A stretch of DNA of 64,000 nt from Paenibacillus sp. RUD330 (GTDB lineage: Bacteria; Bacillota; Bacilli; Paenibacillales; Paenibacillaceae), in contig NZ_CP022655.2 in NCBI RefSeq assembly GCF_002243345.2, forward strand, positions 4,280,501 to 4,344,500, given 5' to 3'. The translations under genes and the position numbers were made by a program. Numbering within the stretch: the stretch's first letter is position 1; each line of letters starts with the position of its first letter. A model generated the notes under the pieces. The model made no database searches. It was not told where the DNA came from and saw only the letters and a list, made by a program, of their open reading frames with translations. Of the stretch, positions 52,802 through 61,877 are shown piece after piece.

Positions 52802-53367
52802 CAGATCGACGAGAACAGCTCGCGCAGCTCGCGAACGACTTCTTTTTGATAGGCGGCGTCCTCACCGTAGCGGCGCATGATCTCCTTGCGCGTCTCGGCC
52901 AGGTTATCCTGGTAATCAGGCGCTTCGCGGTCGGTGTTCTCCTGCTTGAACCGGACCATCGGCTCCTGGATGCGCGCGGGGCGCGGGCCCCATTGCCCGA
53001 GCACATGGCCGCCGGTGTCGGCGACGATGACGATCGGCACCGAGCGCCCTCCCATGGTGAGGAATTGATCCATCGTATCGAGATGCTCTTCCATGATCAG
53101 CACTTCGACGGGCACGCCGCTGTTCTCCAGCGCGCGAAGCACGGCCGGAACGTTGCGCACGACGTCGCCGCACCAATCCGCCATCAGGATCAGCACGCGC
53201 AGATCGTCTCGGTTGTTCAGCGATTCGAAAAACTCGCGGTCGTCCTCGCTTTCCCATTCGAAGCGGTCGTACCAGGATTCGAAAGCTTCCTTGTTTTTCG
53301 TCATGCCTTCACGGAACTGCTGCGGCGTGATTCCCTTCGACAGCTTGTCGGCTATTTGCTTGGCCAT
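52801..53367 (-). CDS. Thioredoxin-family protein lacking the CxxC motif, 188 aa
   Basis: Thioredoxin fold with strand-helix order and the cis-Pro region (GGRSVPIVIVADTGG). The active site reads ADWCGDVVRN: only one cysteine where thioredoxins have WCGPC. So a classic dithiol exchange is unlikely; a monothiol or structural role is possible. N-terminal ~55 residues are helical and polar. AAGGAG precedes the ATG. It is translationally coupled to the metallo-hydrolase gene downstream. Confidence 0.88.
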   Translation of the reverse strand: MAKQIADKLSKGITPQQFREGMTKNKEAFESWYDRFEWESEDDREFFESLNNRDDLRVLILMADWCGDVVRNVPAVLRALENSGVPVEVLIMEEHLDTMDQFLTMGGRSVPIVIVADTGGHVLGQWGPRPARIQEPMVRFKQENTDREAPDYQDNLAETRKEIMRRYGEDAAYQKEVVRELRELFSSI

Positions 53368-53455
53368 AGGTGGTCCACTCCTTGTCTCCTTGCCGCCGGC
53401 GGCGGCTTCGGGCTCATTTCCATCCATTGTACCAAAGGTCCGGACTGCGCCACAA

Positions 53456-54064
53456 TCAGACCGTGCGGCCGCGGGAGCGCAAGTATTTGAACAGCACGTA
53501 CATGATCAGCACCGCGGCGGCGACCAGAATGGCCGGCATCGTGTAAGGAGCCGCCTTGTCCTTGATCTGCTCCCAGTTGCTGCCCAGGCTGCGGCCGATG
53601 TAGACGAACAGGATCGACCACGGAAGCGAGGCGATCGCCGTCAGCAGCGTGAAGGTGGACAGCGGCATGCGGGCCATTCCCGCAGGAATGGAGATGACCT
53701 GGCGCATCACCGGAACGAAGCGGGCGGTGAACACCATGCCCGGACCGTAGCGCTGGAACCAGCCTTCGGCGATATCGATGTGCTTCGGCTTGATCTTGAT
53801 GTATTTTCCGTATTTGTCCAGAAACGGACGTCCCCCGTACAAGCCGATCGCGTACAGGATCCATTGCTGCAGGATCGCGCCTATCGTCCCGCAAAGAACC
53901 GCTCCCCAGAAGGTCATGCTGCCTGTGGATACCATATAGCCGGCATAACCGAGCACGATTTCGCTCGGAATCACTTCCATGGCCAGACCCAGGATGATGC
54001 CGAAATACCCGAGCTTCTCTACGATGCCGAGCAAATAAGTGACGAGTTCGTGAAACAAGTGCAT
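53456..54064 (-). CDS. DedA-family membrane protein, 202 aa
   Basis: VTT/DedA-type membrane protein, four or five spans. YFGIILGLAMEVIPSEIVLGYAGY and FTARFVPVMRQVISIPAGMARMP are the diagnostic segments; the latter has the conserved Arg residues of the FxxR/FxPxxR motif. Members act in phospholipid (undecaprenyl phosphate) scrambling and membrane homeostasis. GGAG lies eight bases before the ATG used; a GTG three codons upstream is less likely. Confidence 0.93.
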   Translation of the reverse strand: MHLFHELVTYLLGIVEKLGYFGIILGLAMEVIPSEIVLGYAGYMVSTGSMTFWGAVLCGTIGAILQQWILYAIGLYGGRPFLDKYGKYIKIKPKHIDIAEGWFQRYGPGMVFTARFVPVMRQVISIPAGMARMPLSTFTLLTAIASLPWSILFVYIGRSLGSNWEQIKDKAAPYTMPAILVAAAVLIMYVLFKYLRSRGRTV

Positions 54065-54229
54065 GCATTCCACTCCAATCTCATAATTCGGCGATGCTTT
54101 CGCCACCGGTGTTTGTCCCGGTAATTCTATCATAGGCTTCCCAAATGGTGCCATAGGACAAACGGTCATGGCGGCCCAATCGGATGCATAGAATATGCTG
54201 ATGACATGGACAAGAAGGGGTGGACCGCA

Positions 54230-54685
54230 ATGAACGCCATTATCGTAACGAGAAAACAGCTCCGGCTCGCGGCTCTCGCGCTCACGATCGCCATTCTTGC
54301 CGTCGCCTGCTGGAGGCTGTATCCGAGCGTTTCCGGCGAAGCGGCTTCGGCGACGGCAGCGGCGAATCCGCAAGTGTTCGAGATGGTCACCGGCGAGTTC
54401 AGAAGCCAGACGGCAGACGGCAAGGAAATCGAAGTGTACCAATGGAGCCCCAGCTTCCTCACGGTGAAGAAAGGCGAGCAGGTCACGCTGCGCATCACCG
54501 GCGTCAACGGCGCCAGCCACCCGTTCGTCATTGAAGGGCTCGGCGTAAAAGGAGAGGTCAAAAAAGGGGCGGTGACGGAAGTCAGCTTCACGCCGGAAAA
54601 AGCCGGCACCTACCCCATCATCTGCATGACCCACACGGACCTCAAGCACGGCGGACCGATGGTCGGATACATCCACGTCCAGTAG
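54230..54685 (+). CDS. Membrane-anchored cupredoxin-domain protein, 151 aa
   Basis: N-terminal signal anchor (about 8-30), then a cupredoxin domain. FLTVKKGEQVTLRITGVNGASHPFVIEG contains the first copper-ligand His, and TYPIICMTHTDLKHGG carries the Cys, His and Met-type C-terminal loop (CxxxH, with later His/Met). Probably a small copper-binding or electron-transfer protein outside the membrane, of the NosZ/CoxII-like cupredoxin type. AAGGGG precedes the chosen ATG; an upstream ATG has no site. Own terminator. Confidence 0.88.
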   Translation: MNAIIVTRKQLRLAALALTIAILAVACWRLYPSVSGEAASATAAANPQVFEMVTGEFRSQTADGKEIEVYQWSPSFLTVKKGEQVTLRITGVNGASHPFVIEGLGVKGEVKKGAVTEVSFTPEKAGTYPIICMTHTDLKHGGPMVGYIHVQ

Positions 54686-54728
54686 GCCGACCGTGGCCGG
54701 GCATGCTTGAAACGATTGGAAGGCCGAA

Positions 54729-54766
54729 AAAGCTGCGTTCCCTTTCGGGGGAAGCAGCTTTTTTTC
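54729..54766 (+). terminator. Terminator of the cupredoxin gene
   Basis: AAGCTGCGTTCCC and GGGGAAGCAGCTT arms (with mismatch), then a T run on the plus strand. Confidence 0.85.
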
Positions 54767-54884
54767 ATGAAGTCCGAAGGCGTATCGCCGCCCCAAGCCG
54801 GAACCGAAGCGGCAGCTGCAGCAAAGCGTCGGCCTGCACATCCTGCCTGCCCGAACATATATTGTGGGGAAAGGAGTGGGCTCG

Positions 54885-55199
54885 ATGAACGGCATGCCGA
54901 GCAACAAGCATCAGCGTGAGCTCCCTACCGCCCGCAAAATCCGGCGCGCCTGCAGCAATGAGCTGTACCGGACCGCCAAGCGCCTGAAAGGGTACATTTC
55001 CAAGGAGCAGATGGAGCAGGCGGAAAAGCTGTACACGCGCAAGGTCTATCTCAATCTCGTGTTCGTCCACGAGAACCGCGACAACCGCAAAAAGCTGTGC
55101 GACTGGTGGGACGACAACGTCGCCGCCGAAATCGCCGAGCTGTGGCAGGCCGAACCGGAAAAGCTGAAGACGGCATTCCGCGATGCCTTTGGCGGCTGA
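54885..55199 (+). CDS. Conserved hypothetical protein, 104 aa
   Basis: Basic, helical, soluble. ARKIRRACSNELYRTAKRL near the start and DNRKKLCDWWDDNVAAEIAELW near the end are distinctive; the WW pair and Arg/Lys helices could bind nucleic acid or a partner. GGAG is nine bases before the ATG used; in-frame sequence upstream lacks a site. No family recognised. A 40-base tandem repeat begins about 40 bases after the stop. Confidence 0.72.
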   Translation: MNGMPSNKHQRELPTARKIRRACSNELYRTAKRLKGYISKEQMEQAEKLYTRKVYLNLVFVHENRDNRKKLCDWWDDNVAAEIAELWQAEPEKLKTAFRDAFGG

Positions 55200-55240
55200 A
55201 GCAGCATTCAAGCCGCGGCCCGAATGCTGCGGCGGCCCGC

Positions 55241-55358
55241 GCTGAAGAACGAGGCAACGGACTACGGAATGGCTGCCCGCGTTGAGGAACGAGGCAACGG
55301 ACTACGGAATGGCTGCCCGCGCTGAGGAACGAGGCAACGGACTACGGAATGGCTGCCA
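55241..55358. repeat. 40-bp tandem repeat, three copies
   Basis: Copies at 55241-55280, 55281-55320 and 55321-55358 (core GAGGCAACGGACTACGGAAT). They differ at one or two bases. The last copy touches the end of the frameshifted O-antigen-ligase-like gene. Confidence 0.9.
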
Positions 55359-57677
55359 CCGGCATGCCGTCCAGCAGCTCCGCGAGCGAAGCGGCAGCAG
55401 CCGCAGCTTCCGGCATCATGCGGAAGCCGCGGCTATTCGCCGGCGTCCCGGGGAGCGGCGCCAGCCGGACAAGCTTTGCATAGTCCGCATACAGCCCGAG
55501 CGCCCGCCTGGCCGTGCCTCGGGCCAGCGCAGCCTTTCCTTGCCGGAGCTGCAGCCGCGCCAGCTCGAGCAGCAGCTCCGGCACGGCCGCCTGCCTGGAC
55601 GCGTTCCACTTGTCCAGGCGCAGCGCCGCGCGCAGCCGCGCTTCCGCGCGCGGCGCATCCCCGAGCTCGGCATAAGCCATGCCGAGCTCCCACTGCAGCG
55701 GAGCGGACTGCGGCTCATAGCGCAGTCCGTCCGCCAGCAGCGCCGTCCTCCCGCGAGGCGGGAGGAGAGGCGCCAGGTCGAGGCGGACCCGGGTCCATGC
55801 CGGGTCCGCCTCGACCGCCGCGCGCAGCAGCGCGAAGCGCGCGGCGCCGGCCGCGCCGGAGGCGGCTTCGCGCAGCCGCGCGGCGCGGCCGGCTGGCTGG
55901 CGGCGGCCGCGGCCGCGAGCCAGCAGGCGAACAGCAGCAGCGCGGCACGGCGCGCGATGGCTGGCATTTTGCGCCGCCTGACAATCGGCGCCCCTCTCTC
56001 TTTTGCCGGCGTGGCAGAGACATGGCGCTCTCGCCGAACCTTTTCTCCCCCGTCTCCTCCCGCCTCCATCGAGACGCTTCCGGCAGCCAGGAAAACAAGG
56101 AACATCCAGAACAGCCCGTACGACATATCGATGTCCACCGCGGCATGCAGAAGCAGTACCGCAGGCGCTGCGGCTCCATCCTTTCTTCCCGAAGCGGCCA
56201 ATGCCAGCAAGACGGCGGCGAACAGCAGCATCAGAAGCAGGCCTGCGGCTCCATGATCCACAAGCTGGTCGATGTAGCCGCTGTGGACTTCGCTTCCCGT
56301 ATACGGGACCCGCTGCACCGAACGATAGAGGCTCCGCCAGGAGTCCCCTCCCGTCCCTAGAAAAGGAGCTTTCGCCGCGATGCTTAGAGCGTCCACGTAA
56401 TACATCAGCCGCGATGCCCCCGTCTCATGCGAAGCGGCCGCCCGATGGACAGGACTCAACGGCAGCCACAGCAGCGCTGCCGCCAACAGGAAGCCTCCCG
56501 ACGCAAGCAGCCTCCAAAGCAAAGGTTTCGTCGAAAGCCGGCTCCTCCAGCCTCGCTTCCCCCGGCTTGAAGCAGCTTTGATGGGGGATCCGGATCGTTT
56601 TTCAGCCGGAGGTTCGGAAATAGGATCGGACGCCTCCTCTCTCCGGCACCTGGAGACCAGCTGCAGCAGGAATAATGCGCCCACAGCCAGCACGGCCGGA
56701 GCAGCGGCCCAAGCCCACGTCTCGCTCAGCCTCGCTTCGGCGGAGGGCATGCCCCAAGCGGCTGGCCCGAGACGGTAGGCCATTCCCGTCAGCGCCGCTC
56801 CCCCGCCCAAAGTCCCGGCGGCCGACACCAGCCATCGCAGTCGGATGTTTCTTGGACATAACAGCAGCCCGAGCAGCAGCCCGGCTCCGGCAGCTGCCCA
56901 TGAGCCGCGCGACTCCGTCAGCACCAGCACGGCAAAACAAGGAGCGGCGAGTAGCGCAGCGCTCCAGCGGAGCATGCGATTGCCGGCGGAGAGAAGCTTC
57001 CACTGAAATACAAGGAGCGCCGCCATGAAAGCACCGAGGGAATTGCTGTACTGCAGCCAGCCCGCCAGTCTCATGCCCGATGCGGACAGCCGTTCATCCG
57101 ACGTGAACAACATATAATCGGTACCGCGAAGCCAGCCGAACCACGCGGCTGCAGAGACGGCCACAGCGGCGGCTGCGAACAGCTGAATGCCGCCCGCCAG
57201 GCTGCGGCTTCCGGCCGGACGAGCCCGCAGCAGCACGATCAGGGCGGCCAGCGCGCTCCAGCGGAGCGCTTCGTTCAGGCTGCCGCGCACCGAAACAGGC
57301 GAGAAGGCCAGTCCGACAACGCAAAGCGCCGACAACGCCGTTGCAAGGAGGCAGGCCGCCGTCAGCAGCCACTTCATCCTGCCCGCTCCCCGATTCGCCT
57401 CCGTCCGCCTCTCTTCCTGCGTTCCCCGCCTCATTCCTGCCCCGAGGAGACAAGCCGCCGCCAGGCAAAGCATCGTTTGCAGGCCGTAATAGCGCTCGTC
57501 GAAATACATTCCCGCCCGGCTCATCATCCAGACAAGCAGCGCTGCGCAAGCCGCTGCCGCCGCGACTCCGCGCAAGGCTGTCCCGTTCATCCGGATGCGC
57601 CAAGGCGTATTCCTGCCTCTTTTCCATGCAGGTGTCTCCTCCGATTCCTGCACGTTTTTTCCGGGTTCCAAATGCAT
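55342..57677 (-). pseudogene. O-antigen ligase/TPR membrane protein with frameshift
   Basis: The N-terminal ~590 residues have about ten or more membrane spans and an extracellular loop with RLMYYVDALSIAAKAPFLGTGGDSW, typical of Wzy_C/O-antigen ligase proteins. AAGGGGGG lies seven bases before the ATG. After about 55905 the open frame turns into Arg/Ser/Cys-rich sequence, while the next frame reads as TPR-like helices (GYEPQ-type YEPQSAPLQWELGMAYAELGD, ALARGTARRALGLYADYAK) and stops at 55342. One base change near 55880-55905 would restore a single protein of about 775 aa. A sequencing error in this very GC-rich stretch is possible. Confidence 0.65.
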
Positions 57678-57807
57678 GCGGCAGCCCCCCTTCTACTCCC
57701 ATTGTTGCCGCTATCCCGGCCTCCATACTTATTTTCAGGTCATCTCCATCGACCCTCTCATTCAAAAAACAGCTGCGCTTGTCTATGGCCTTCTTCTCTG
57801 CCAAAAC

Positions 57808-57835
57808 ACAAAAAAAGCCTGCAGAGCAGGCTTTC
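57808..57835 (-). terminator. Second terminator after the PilZ gene
   Basis: AGCCTGC and GCAGGCT arms with a three-base loop, then TTTTTTT on the minus strand. Follows the larger hairpin at 57841-57885. Confidence 0.85.
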
Positions 57836-57840
57836 GGATC

Positions 57841-57885
57841 AAAAAGATCGTCCCGGCCGCTGCAAGCGCAGCGGCCGGGACGATC
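57841..57885 (-). terminator. 18-bp perfect hairpin terminator after the PilZ gene
   Basis: An 18-bp perfect stem (57846-57863 with 57868-57885) with loop of four, followed by TTTTT on the minus strand. Unusually strong, and backed by another terminator immediately after. Confidence 0.88.
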
Positions 57886-57896
57886 TCGGGCGATTC

Positions 57897-58784
57897 CTAT
57901 TCGATAGCCCCATCCTCCGAACCTTGCCGTCCGGCTCTGCGGGCCAAATAATATTGCTTCATCTGCTCATGGACGATGAAAGCGCGGAGCTGACGGGCCG
58001 CTTCGGGCTCCAGCGCTCCCAATCTCGCTCCATAGGATGGCGCGCCAGCGGCGTCCTGCCGCCACAACACCTCAAGCCGGCAATGAAGCTCGAATCCGAG
58101 GTCAAGGACGGCCTCCACTTCGCCGGAGCAGGGCAGATCGATCTCCTTCGACGCCCTGAATCCGACGCCCTCCAGGCTGATGTTGCATACCGTGATTTCG
58201 GCCAGCGCCGCCTTCTTGCGGCGAAGCTCGTCCTGCTGCTCCAGATGGGAAAGATCCTCCTCGTCCATCAGCTTCTCCAGCTTCTGCAGCAGCGCCTCGT
58301 CGAGCCCGTTGTGGCGGAGCTCATCCGACCATTGGAAGCGGAGCAGATCCGTGCGGGTCGGCTTGCGGTTCGCGCTCCGGTCTCCGACGAGCAGACGGCC
58401 GGCGCAGTTCACTTCGATCCGGGGATGGATCCTCTTCTCTTCCGGAAGCAGATAGCGCTCGTAAGGAAACAGCAAGGCGAGGGAACCGTCCCTGCGTCCG
58501 ATCACCCGCGAAGGCATCCGGTACATCCCGGAAACCGACTCTACGGTGAGCCAGACGGATTTGCCCAGCAGAAACAGCTGGGGCTTGGCAACTCCGACCT
58601 CGATGAGGTCGCCCTCCATCAAGGTAAGCGTTCCTTCCTCGATTAAGCCGTCTTGCTCGACGATCGTCCGGCTGCCGAGCAGAAGCGAAGGGATCAATGT
58701 CTGCTCCAGCCAGGTGCTGTCGTCTCCAGACTGCTGACCCGACTCTACTTGAGGGGTCGGCGATGATTCCGGCATTTGCATCAT
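57897..58784 (-). CDS. PilZ-domain c-di-GMP receptor, 295 aa
   Basis: The PilZ motifs RxxxR (R118-R122 in EEKRIHPRIEV) and NxSxxG (N201, S203, G206 in CNISLEGVGF) are present, so it should bind c-di-GMP. The preceding ~70 residues resemble the YcgR N-terminal domain. About 80 residues separate the two motifs, much more than usual (about 20-30), because a charged helical insert (about 150-195) interrupts the domain. AGGAGG is eight bases before the ATG. Lies just downstream of HD-GYP and GGDEF genes on the same strand. Confidence 0.9.
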   Translation of the reverse strand: MMQMPESSPTPQVESGQQSGDDSTWLEQTLIPSLLLGSRTIVEQDGLIEEGTLTLMEGDLIEVGVAKPQLFLLGKSVWLTVESVSGMYRMPSRVIGRRDGSLALLFPYERYLLPEEKRIHPRIEVNCAGRLLVGDRSANRKPTRTDLLRFQWSDELRHNGLDEALLQKLEKLMDEEDLSHLEQQDELRRKKAALAEITVCNISLEGVGFRASKEIDLPCSGEVEAVLDLGFELHCRLEVLWRQDAAGAPSYGARLGALEPEAARQLRAFIVHEQMKQYYLARRAGRQGSEDGAIE

Positions 58785-58824
58785 GGAACATTCCTCCTGA
58801 GCCTGTAGGGTGCCTTGGCAAAAA

Positions 58825-59907
58825 CTAAACTTCCCGGATTATGGTCAGATGCAGCTCGGTCCGCAGGTCGATGTCGTACGGTACGGACGGCTCCGAGCCG
58901 TCTGCTTCCTTGATGACGCGAAGAATCGGACGATGCACGGCGACCTGGAAGTTTTTGGAGACGACGCCGATCTGCCCCGTGTTCAGCTCCACCGTCGTGG
59001 AGACGGGATACATGGAAATATGATTGCAGAACAGCCGGACCAGATCAAGATCGAAGTAGGTGTTGCCGGAAGCGAATAAAAATTCGATCGCCTCGGAGGG
59101 CGTGTATCTTTTGCGGTATGGCCGTGACGCGGTCAGCGCATCGAACACATCGGCGATGCCGACGATCTGGGCGTAGATGTGGATCTCGTCTTTCTTGATC
59201 CCGCGGGGATAACCGCTCCCGTCATAACGTTCATGATGCTGAAGAGCGCAGTGCGCGGAGAGCAGGGAGACGTCATGCTGCTTGCGGAGAAGATCGAAGC
59301 CTTCCACGGTATGGTTCTCGACGATCTTCCGTTCCTCCGCCGTCAGAGGCCCCGGCTTCTGCAGCAGCGTCTTCGGTACGCGGGTCATGCCGATGTCGAA
59401 CAGAAGCGCCCCGATGCCGAGCTCCTCGAGCTGGTTGCGGTTGAACCCTTTGGCGATGCCGATAATGCCCGCCAGCACGGCCACATTGATGGAATGCTGG
59501 AACAGATAGGAATCGTGGGTATGAATTTGTCCGAGCTCGACGAATACGTCCTCCCGGGTCAGGACATCGTTCATGATATCGCCGAAGACGGTTCGGAACG
59601 TCCTGCCCATCTCCGGAAGCGCGGCTCTGCCCCTCGCTTGCGGCTGGCTGATCTGGACCGTCATCAGCTTATGCATCGCTTCCGCCGCTTTGCGCCTGGT
59701 GCTGTCCCGGATCGTCTCGCTCGGCTCGATGCCCTCGGTAAGCGCATCCTCCACGAATATGATGTCGATGCCAAGCTCGGTCAATCGCTGGATATACCGG
59801 CTGCTGAGCTCCATGCCCGCTCCGAGCAGGATGTTGCCGTCCTCGCGAAAGATAGGCCTTGCGAGCTTTGCGCCCGGCTTTACGCTGCTAACTAGTACTT
59901 TTCTCAT
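58825..59907 (-). CDS. HD-GYP domain protein with altered HD motif, 360 aa
   Basis: The N-terminal ~110 residues are a sensory-like region. The HD-GYP domain has HSINVAVLAGI, ENHTVEGFDLL, QHHERYDGSGYPRG and DVFDALTASRPYR. But the HD pair itself reads LLFDIGMTRVP: Phe replaces the metal-binding His and Met replaces the usual Lys. HD-GYP enzymes hydrolyse c-di-GMP; with this change activity is doubtful and a binding role is possible. GGAG is nine bases before the ATG. Between PilZ and GGDEF genes. Confidence 0.92.
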   Translation of the reverse strand: MRKVLVSSVKPGAKLARPIFREDGNILLGAGMELSSRYIQRLTELGIDIIFVEDALTEGIEPSETIRDSTRRKAAEAMHKLMTVQISQPQARGRAALPEMGRTFRTVFGDIMNDVLTREDVFVELGQIHTHDSYLFQHSINVAVLAGIIGIAKGFNRNQLEELGIGALLFDIGMTRVPKTLLQKPGPLTAEERKIVENHTVEGFDLLRKQHDVSLLSAHCALQHHERYDGSGYPRGIKKDEIHIYAQIVGIADVFDALTASRPYRKRYTPSEAIEFLFASGNTYFDLDLVRLFCNHISMYPVSTTVELNTGQIGVVSKNFQVAVHRPILRVIKEADGSEPSVPYDIDLRTELHLTIIREV

Positions 59908-60040
59908 GACTTACGGCTCCGCTTTTAGAATATCATGCCTTCTTGCAGCTAAAATCGAACTTGCAGGAATTGGTTCTATTCTATCAGAATATTCGCGGTC
60001 GTGTCATGCCTTTAAGGGGGTCATCTGTCCCATAAGGGCG

Positions 60041-61768
60041 TCAAGCGAGCTTGCGGCCCACGATGCAATTGCGCCCGTTGTTCTTGGCCTCGTACAGAGC
60101 CGCATCCGCCTGCTCGAACAAATGCCGGATGTAGGCCGTGGATTCCCTCGCTTCCGAGGGAGTCTGGCGGCCCTCGACGGACAACACGCCGACACTGATC
60201 GTGATCGATATGGAAAGTCCCGATGTTCCCGTCACGATGCGGTTGCTCTCCACCGTCTCCTTGAGCCGTTCGGCCAGCTTCTCCGCCTGCTGCCGGTTCG
60301 TGTGGGGCAAGTAGATGGCGAATTCCTCCCCTCCATAGCGGGCCAGAAGATCGGATCTGCGCAGGATGCCCTTCACCGCCTCCGCCGTGCCGAACAGCAC
60401 CTCATCCCCGATCAGATGGCCGTAGCTGTCGTTGATCTGCTTGAACAGGTCGATATCGAACATGATGACGGCGAAAGGAATATGGTAGCGGATGTTGGCC
60501 GCCATCTCATGCTCCAGCCGCTGCATCAGGAAGCGCCTGTTGTAGCAGCCGGTCAGGCTGTCGGTCGTCGCCATCTGCTCCAGCTTCAGGTTCGCCTTGA
60601 ACAGCTCCTCCTGAATTTGGACGAGCTCCCTGTTGCGGAGCTGCAGCATCTCGTTCTGACGGTTCTTTTCTTCCACCAAATAGCGGATCTCCGTCACATC
60701 CTGCATGGAGATCACCCTGCCGAGAAGCTCTTTCGTCCCGGAGAGGATGGGGGAAGCGTCCAGAAGGACATGCCTCATGCCGACGGCATCCGGTCCTGGA
60801 ATGGCCAGCTCCATCTGCACCCGCTCCGGTATGACGGATCCATATTTGGCCATGAAGGCTTCCGTATCCGCCGTGTTCGTACCGCATTCCCGAAGGAATG
60901 CCGCCAGATCGACCCGGTCCCCCGTCTTCGCCGGCAGATACGATTCCAGCGAGCGGTTGCATTCCAGCACCACGTCATGCGCATCGATGACGACCAGGCC
61001 GGCTGCAAGCGAATCCGAGATATCTTTCTGCGCGATCCGCACGATATCGAATACGCGGTAGCGTTGGATCGACATGGTGAAGTAGAGGGCCGAAAGAGCG
61101 AGACCAAGCGAGGTGATGCCGGGAATATCGGGGAAATAATCGTTGAACGCGACATTCACGAGAAGATCGGCCCAGCCGAAGGCGAGGAAGAGCAGCAGCC
61201 CTTTGAGCGCCATCCCCACCTGGCTGCGGTGCCTGGGAGTCACCCCCCGTCGCAGCGCTTTCACGATACAGATCATGGACAGAAGGCAGAGCAGGACAAT
61301 CTCGGCGAACAGGATCCAGAAAATGGGGCCGTACTCCCTCTGCGACCATACGTCTCCGCTTGTCCGGACGAATATCCCCCTCGGATTGGCCAGTATGCCG
61401 ATCACCGTCAGGGCGACGGGAATAGCCAGCGCTGCCGATGCCCGGCGGGTAAGCAGATACGATTGGCCTGTAAGGAAGAAGGTGAGCACGAGCCAGCCAG
61501 CTCCCTGCAGCGCAAGGGACGAGAAGGAAGCCGAAATGTAGAACAGCTGGAAATGGGGATTGTCCGTCGTCTTGGCTGCGAATTGGGTCAGCGGCCAGAG
61601 CATCATGCAGAAGTGGAAGAGCAAATATACCTTATGCAGTCGCGTCATAGGGTTATGGAGAAAGAGATAGAAAAATAGGCCAAGCATAAACACGAACAAA
61701 CTGAAATCAGCCCATATCCATGATTCCAATTGCTTCACCCATTCGCTTAAAAATCCATTGTCTTCCAT
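60041..61768 (-). CDS. Membrane GGDEF diguanylate cyclase, 575 aa
   Basis: Seven membrane spans in the first ~230 residues (7TM histidine-kinase-type sensor), a PAS-like domain (about 240-360), a short coiled coil, then the GGDEF domain. The active site is RYGGEEF with an RRSD inhibitory I-site five residues before, so it should make c-di-GMP with product inhibition. The ATG used lacks a clear ribosome site and a TATAAT overlaps it; TTG or GTG a few codons upstream are alternatives. Same strand as the HD-GYP and PilZ genes. Confidence 0.92.
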   Translation of the reverse strand: MEDNGFLSEWVKQLESWIWADFSLFVFMLGLFFYLFLHNPMTRLHKVYLLFHFCMMLWPLTQFAAKTTDNPHFQLFYISASFSSLALQGAGWLVLTFFLTGQSYLLTRRASAALAIPVALTVIGILANPRGIFVRTSGDVWSQREYGPIFWILFAEIVLLCLLSMICIVKALRRGVTPRHRSQVGMALKGLLLFLAFGWADLLVNVAFNDYFPDIPGITSLGLALSALYFTMSIQRYRVFDIVRIAQKDISDSLAAGLVVIDAHDVVLECNRSLESYLPAKTGDRVDLAAFLRECGTNTADTEAFMAKYGSVIPERVQMELAIPGPDAVGMRHVLLDASPILSGTKELLGRVISMQDVTEIRYLVEEKNRQNEMLQLRNRELVQIQEELFKANLKLEQMATTDSLTGCYNRRFLMQRLEHEMAANIRYHIPFAVIMFDIDLFKQINDSYGHLIGDEVLFGTAEAVKGILRRSDLLARYGGEEFAIYLPHTNRQQAEKLAERLKETVESNRIVTGTSGLSISITISVGVLSVEGRQTPSEARESTAYIRHLFEQADAALYEAKNNGRNCIVGRKLA

Positions 61769-61812
61769 TATATCACAGGCGGCAGGGTCCGCCACCCTCA
61801 ATTAAGCGCGAC

Positions 61813-61848
61813 AGAGAGCCCTGTTTCGATAAAGGAACAGGGCTCTCT
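61813..61848 (-). terminator. 13-bp hairpin after the methyltransferase gene
   Basis: AGAGAGCCCTGTT and AACAGGGCTCTCT form a perfect stem with a ten-base loop. There is no T run on the minus strand, so termination efficiency is unclear. Confidence 0.5.
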
Positions 61849-61877
61849 GAACATATCGATAATAGCAAAGAAAGGAT

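Noticed and set aside
59573-61678. 701-codon plus-strand open frame
   Set aside because: Antisense to the HD-GYP and GGDEF genes; no protein-family features.
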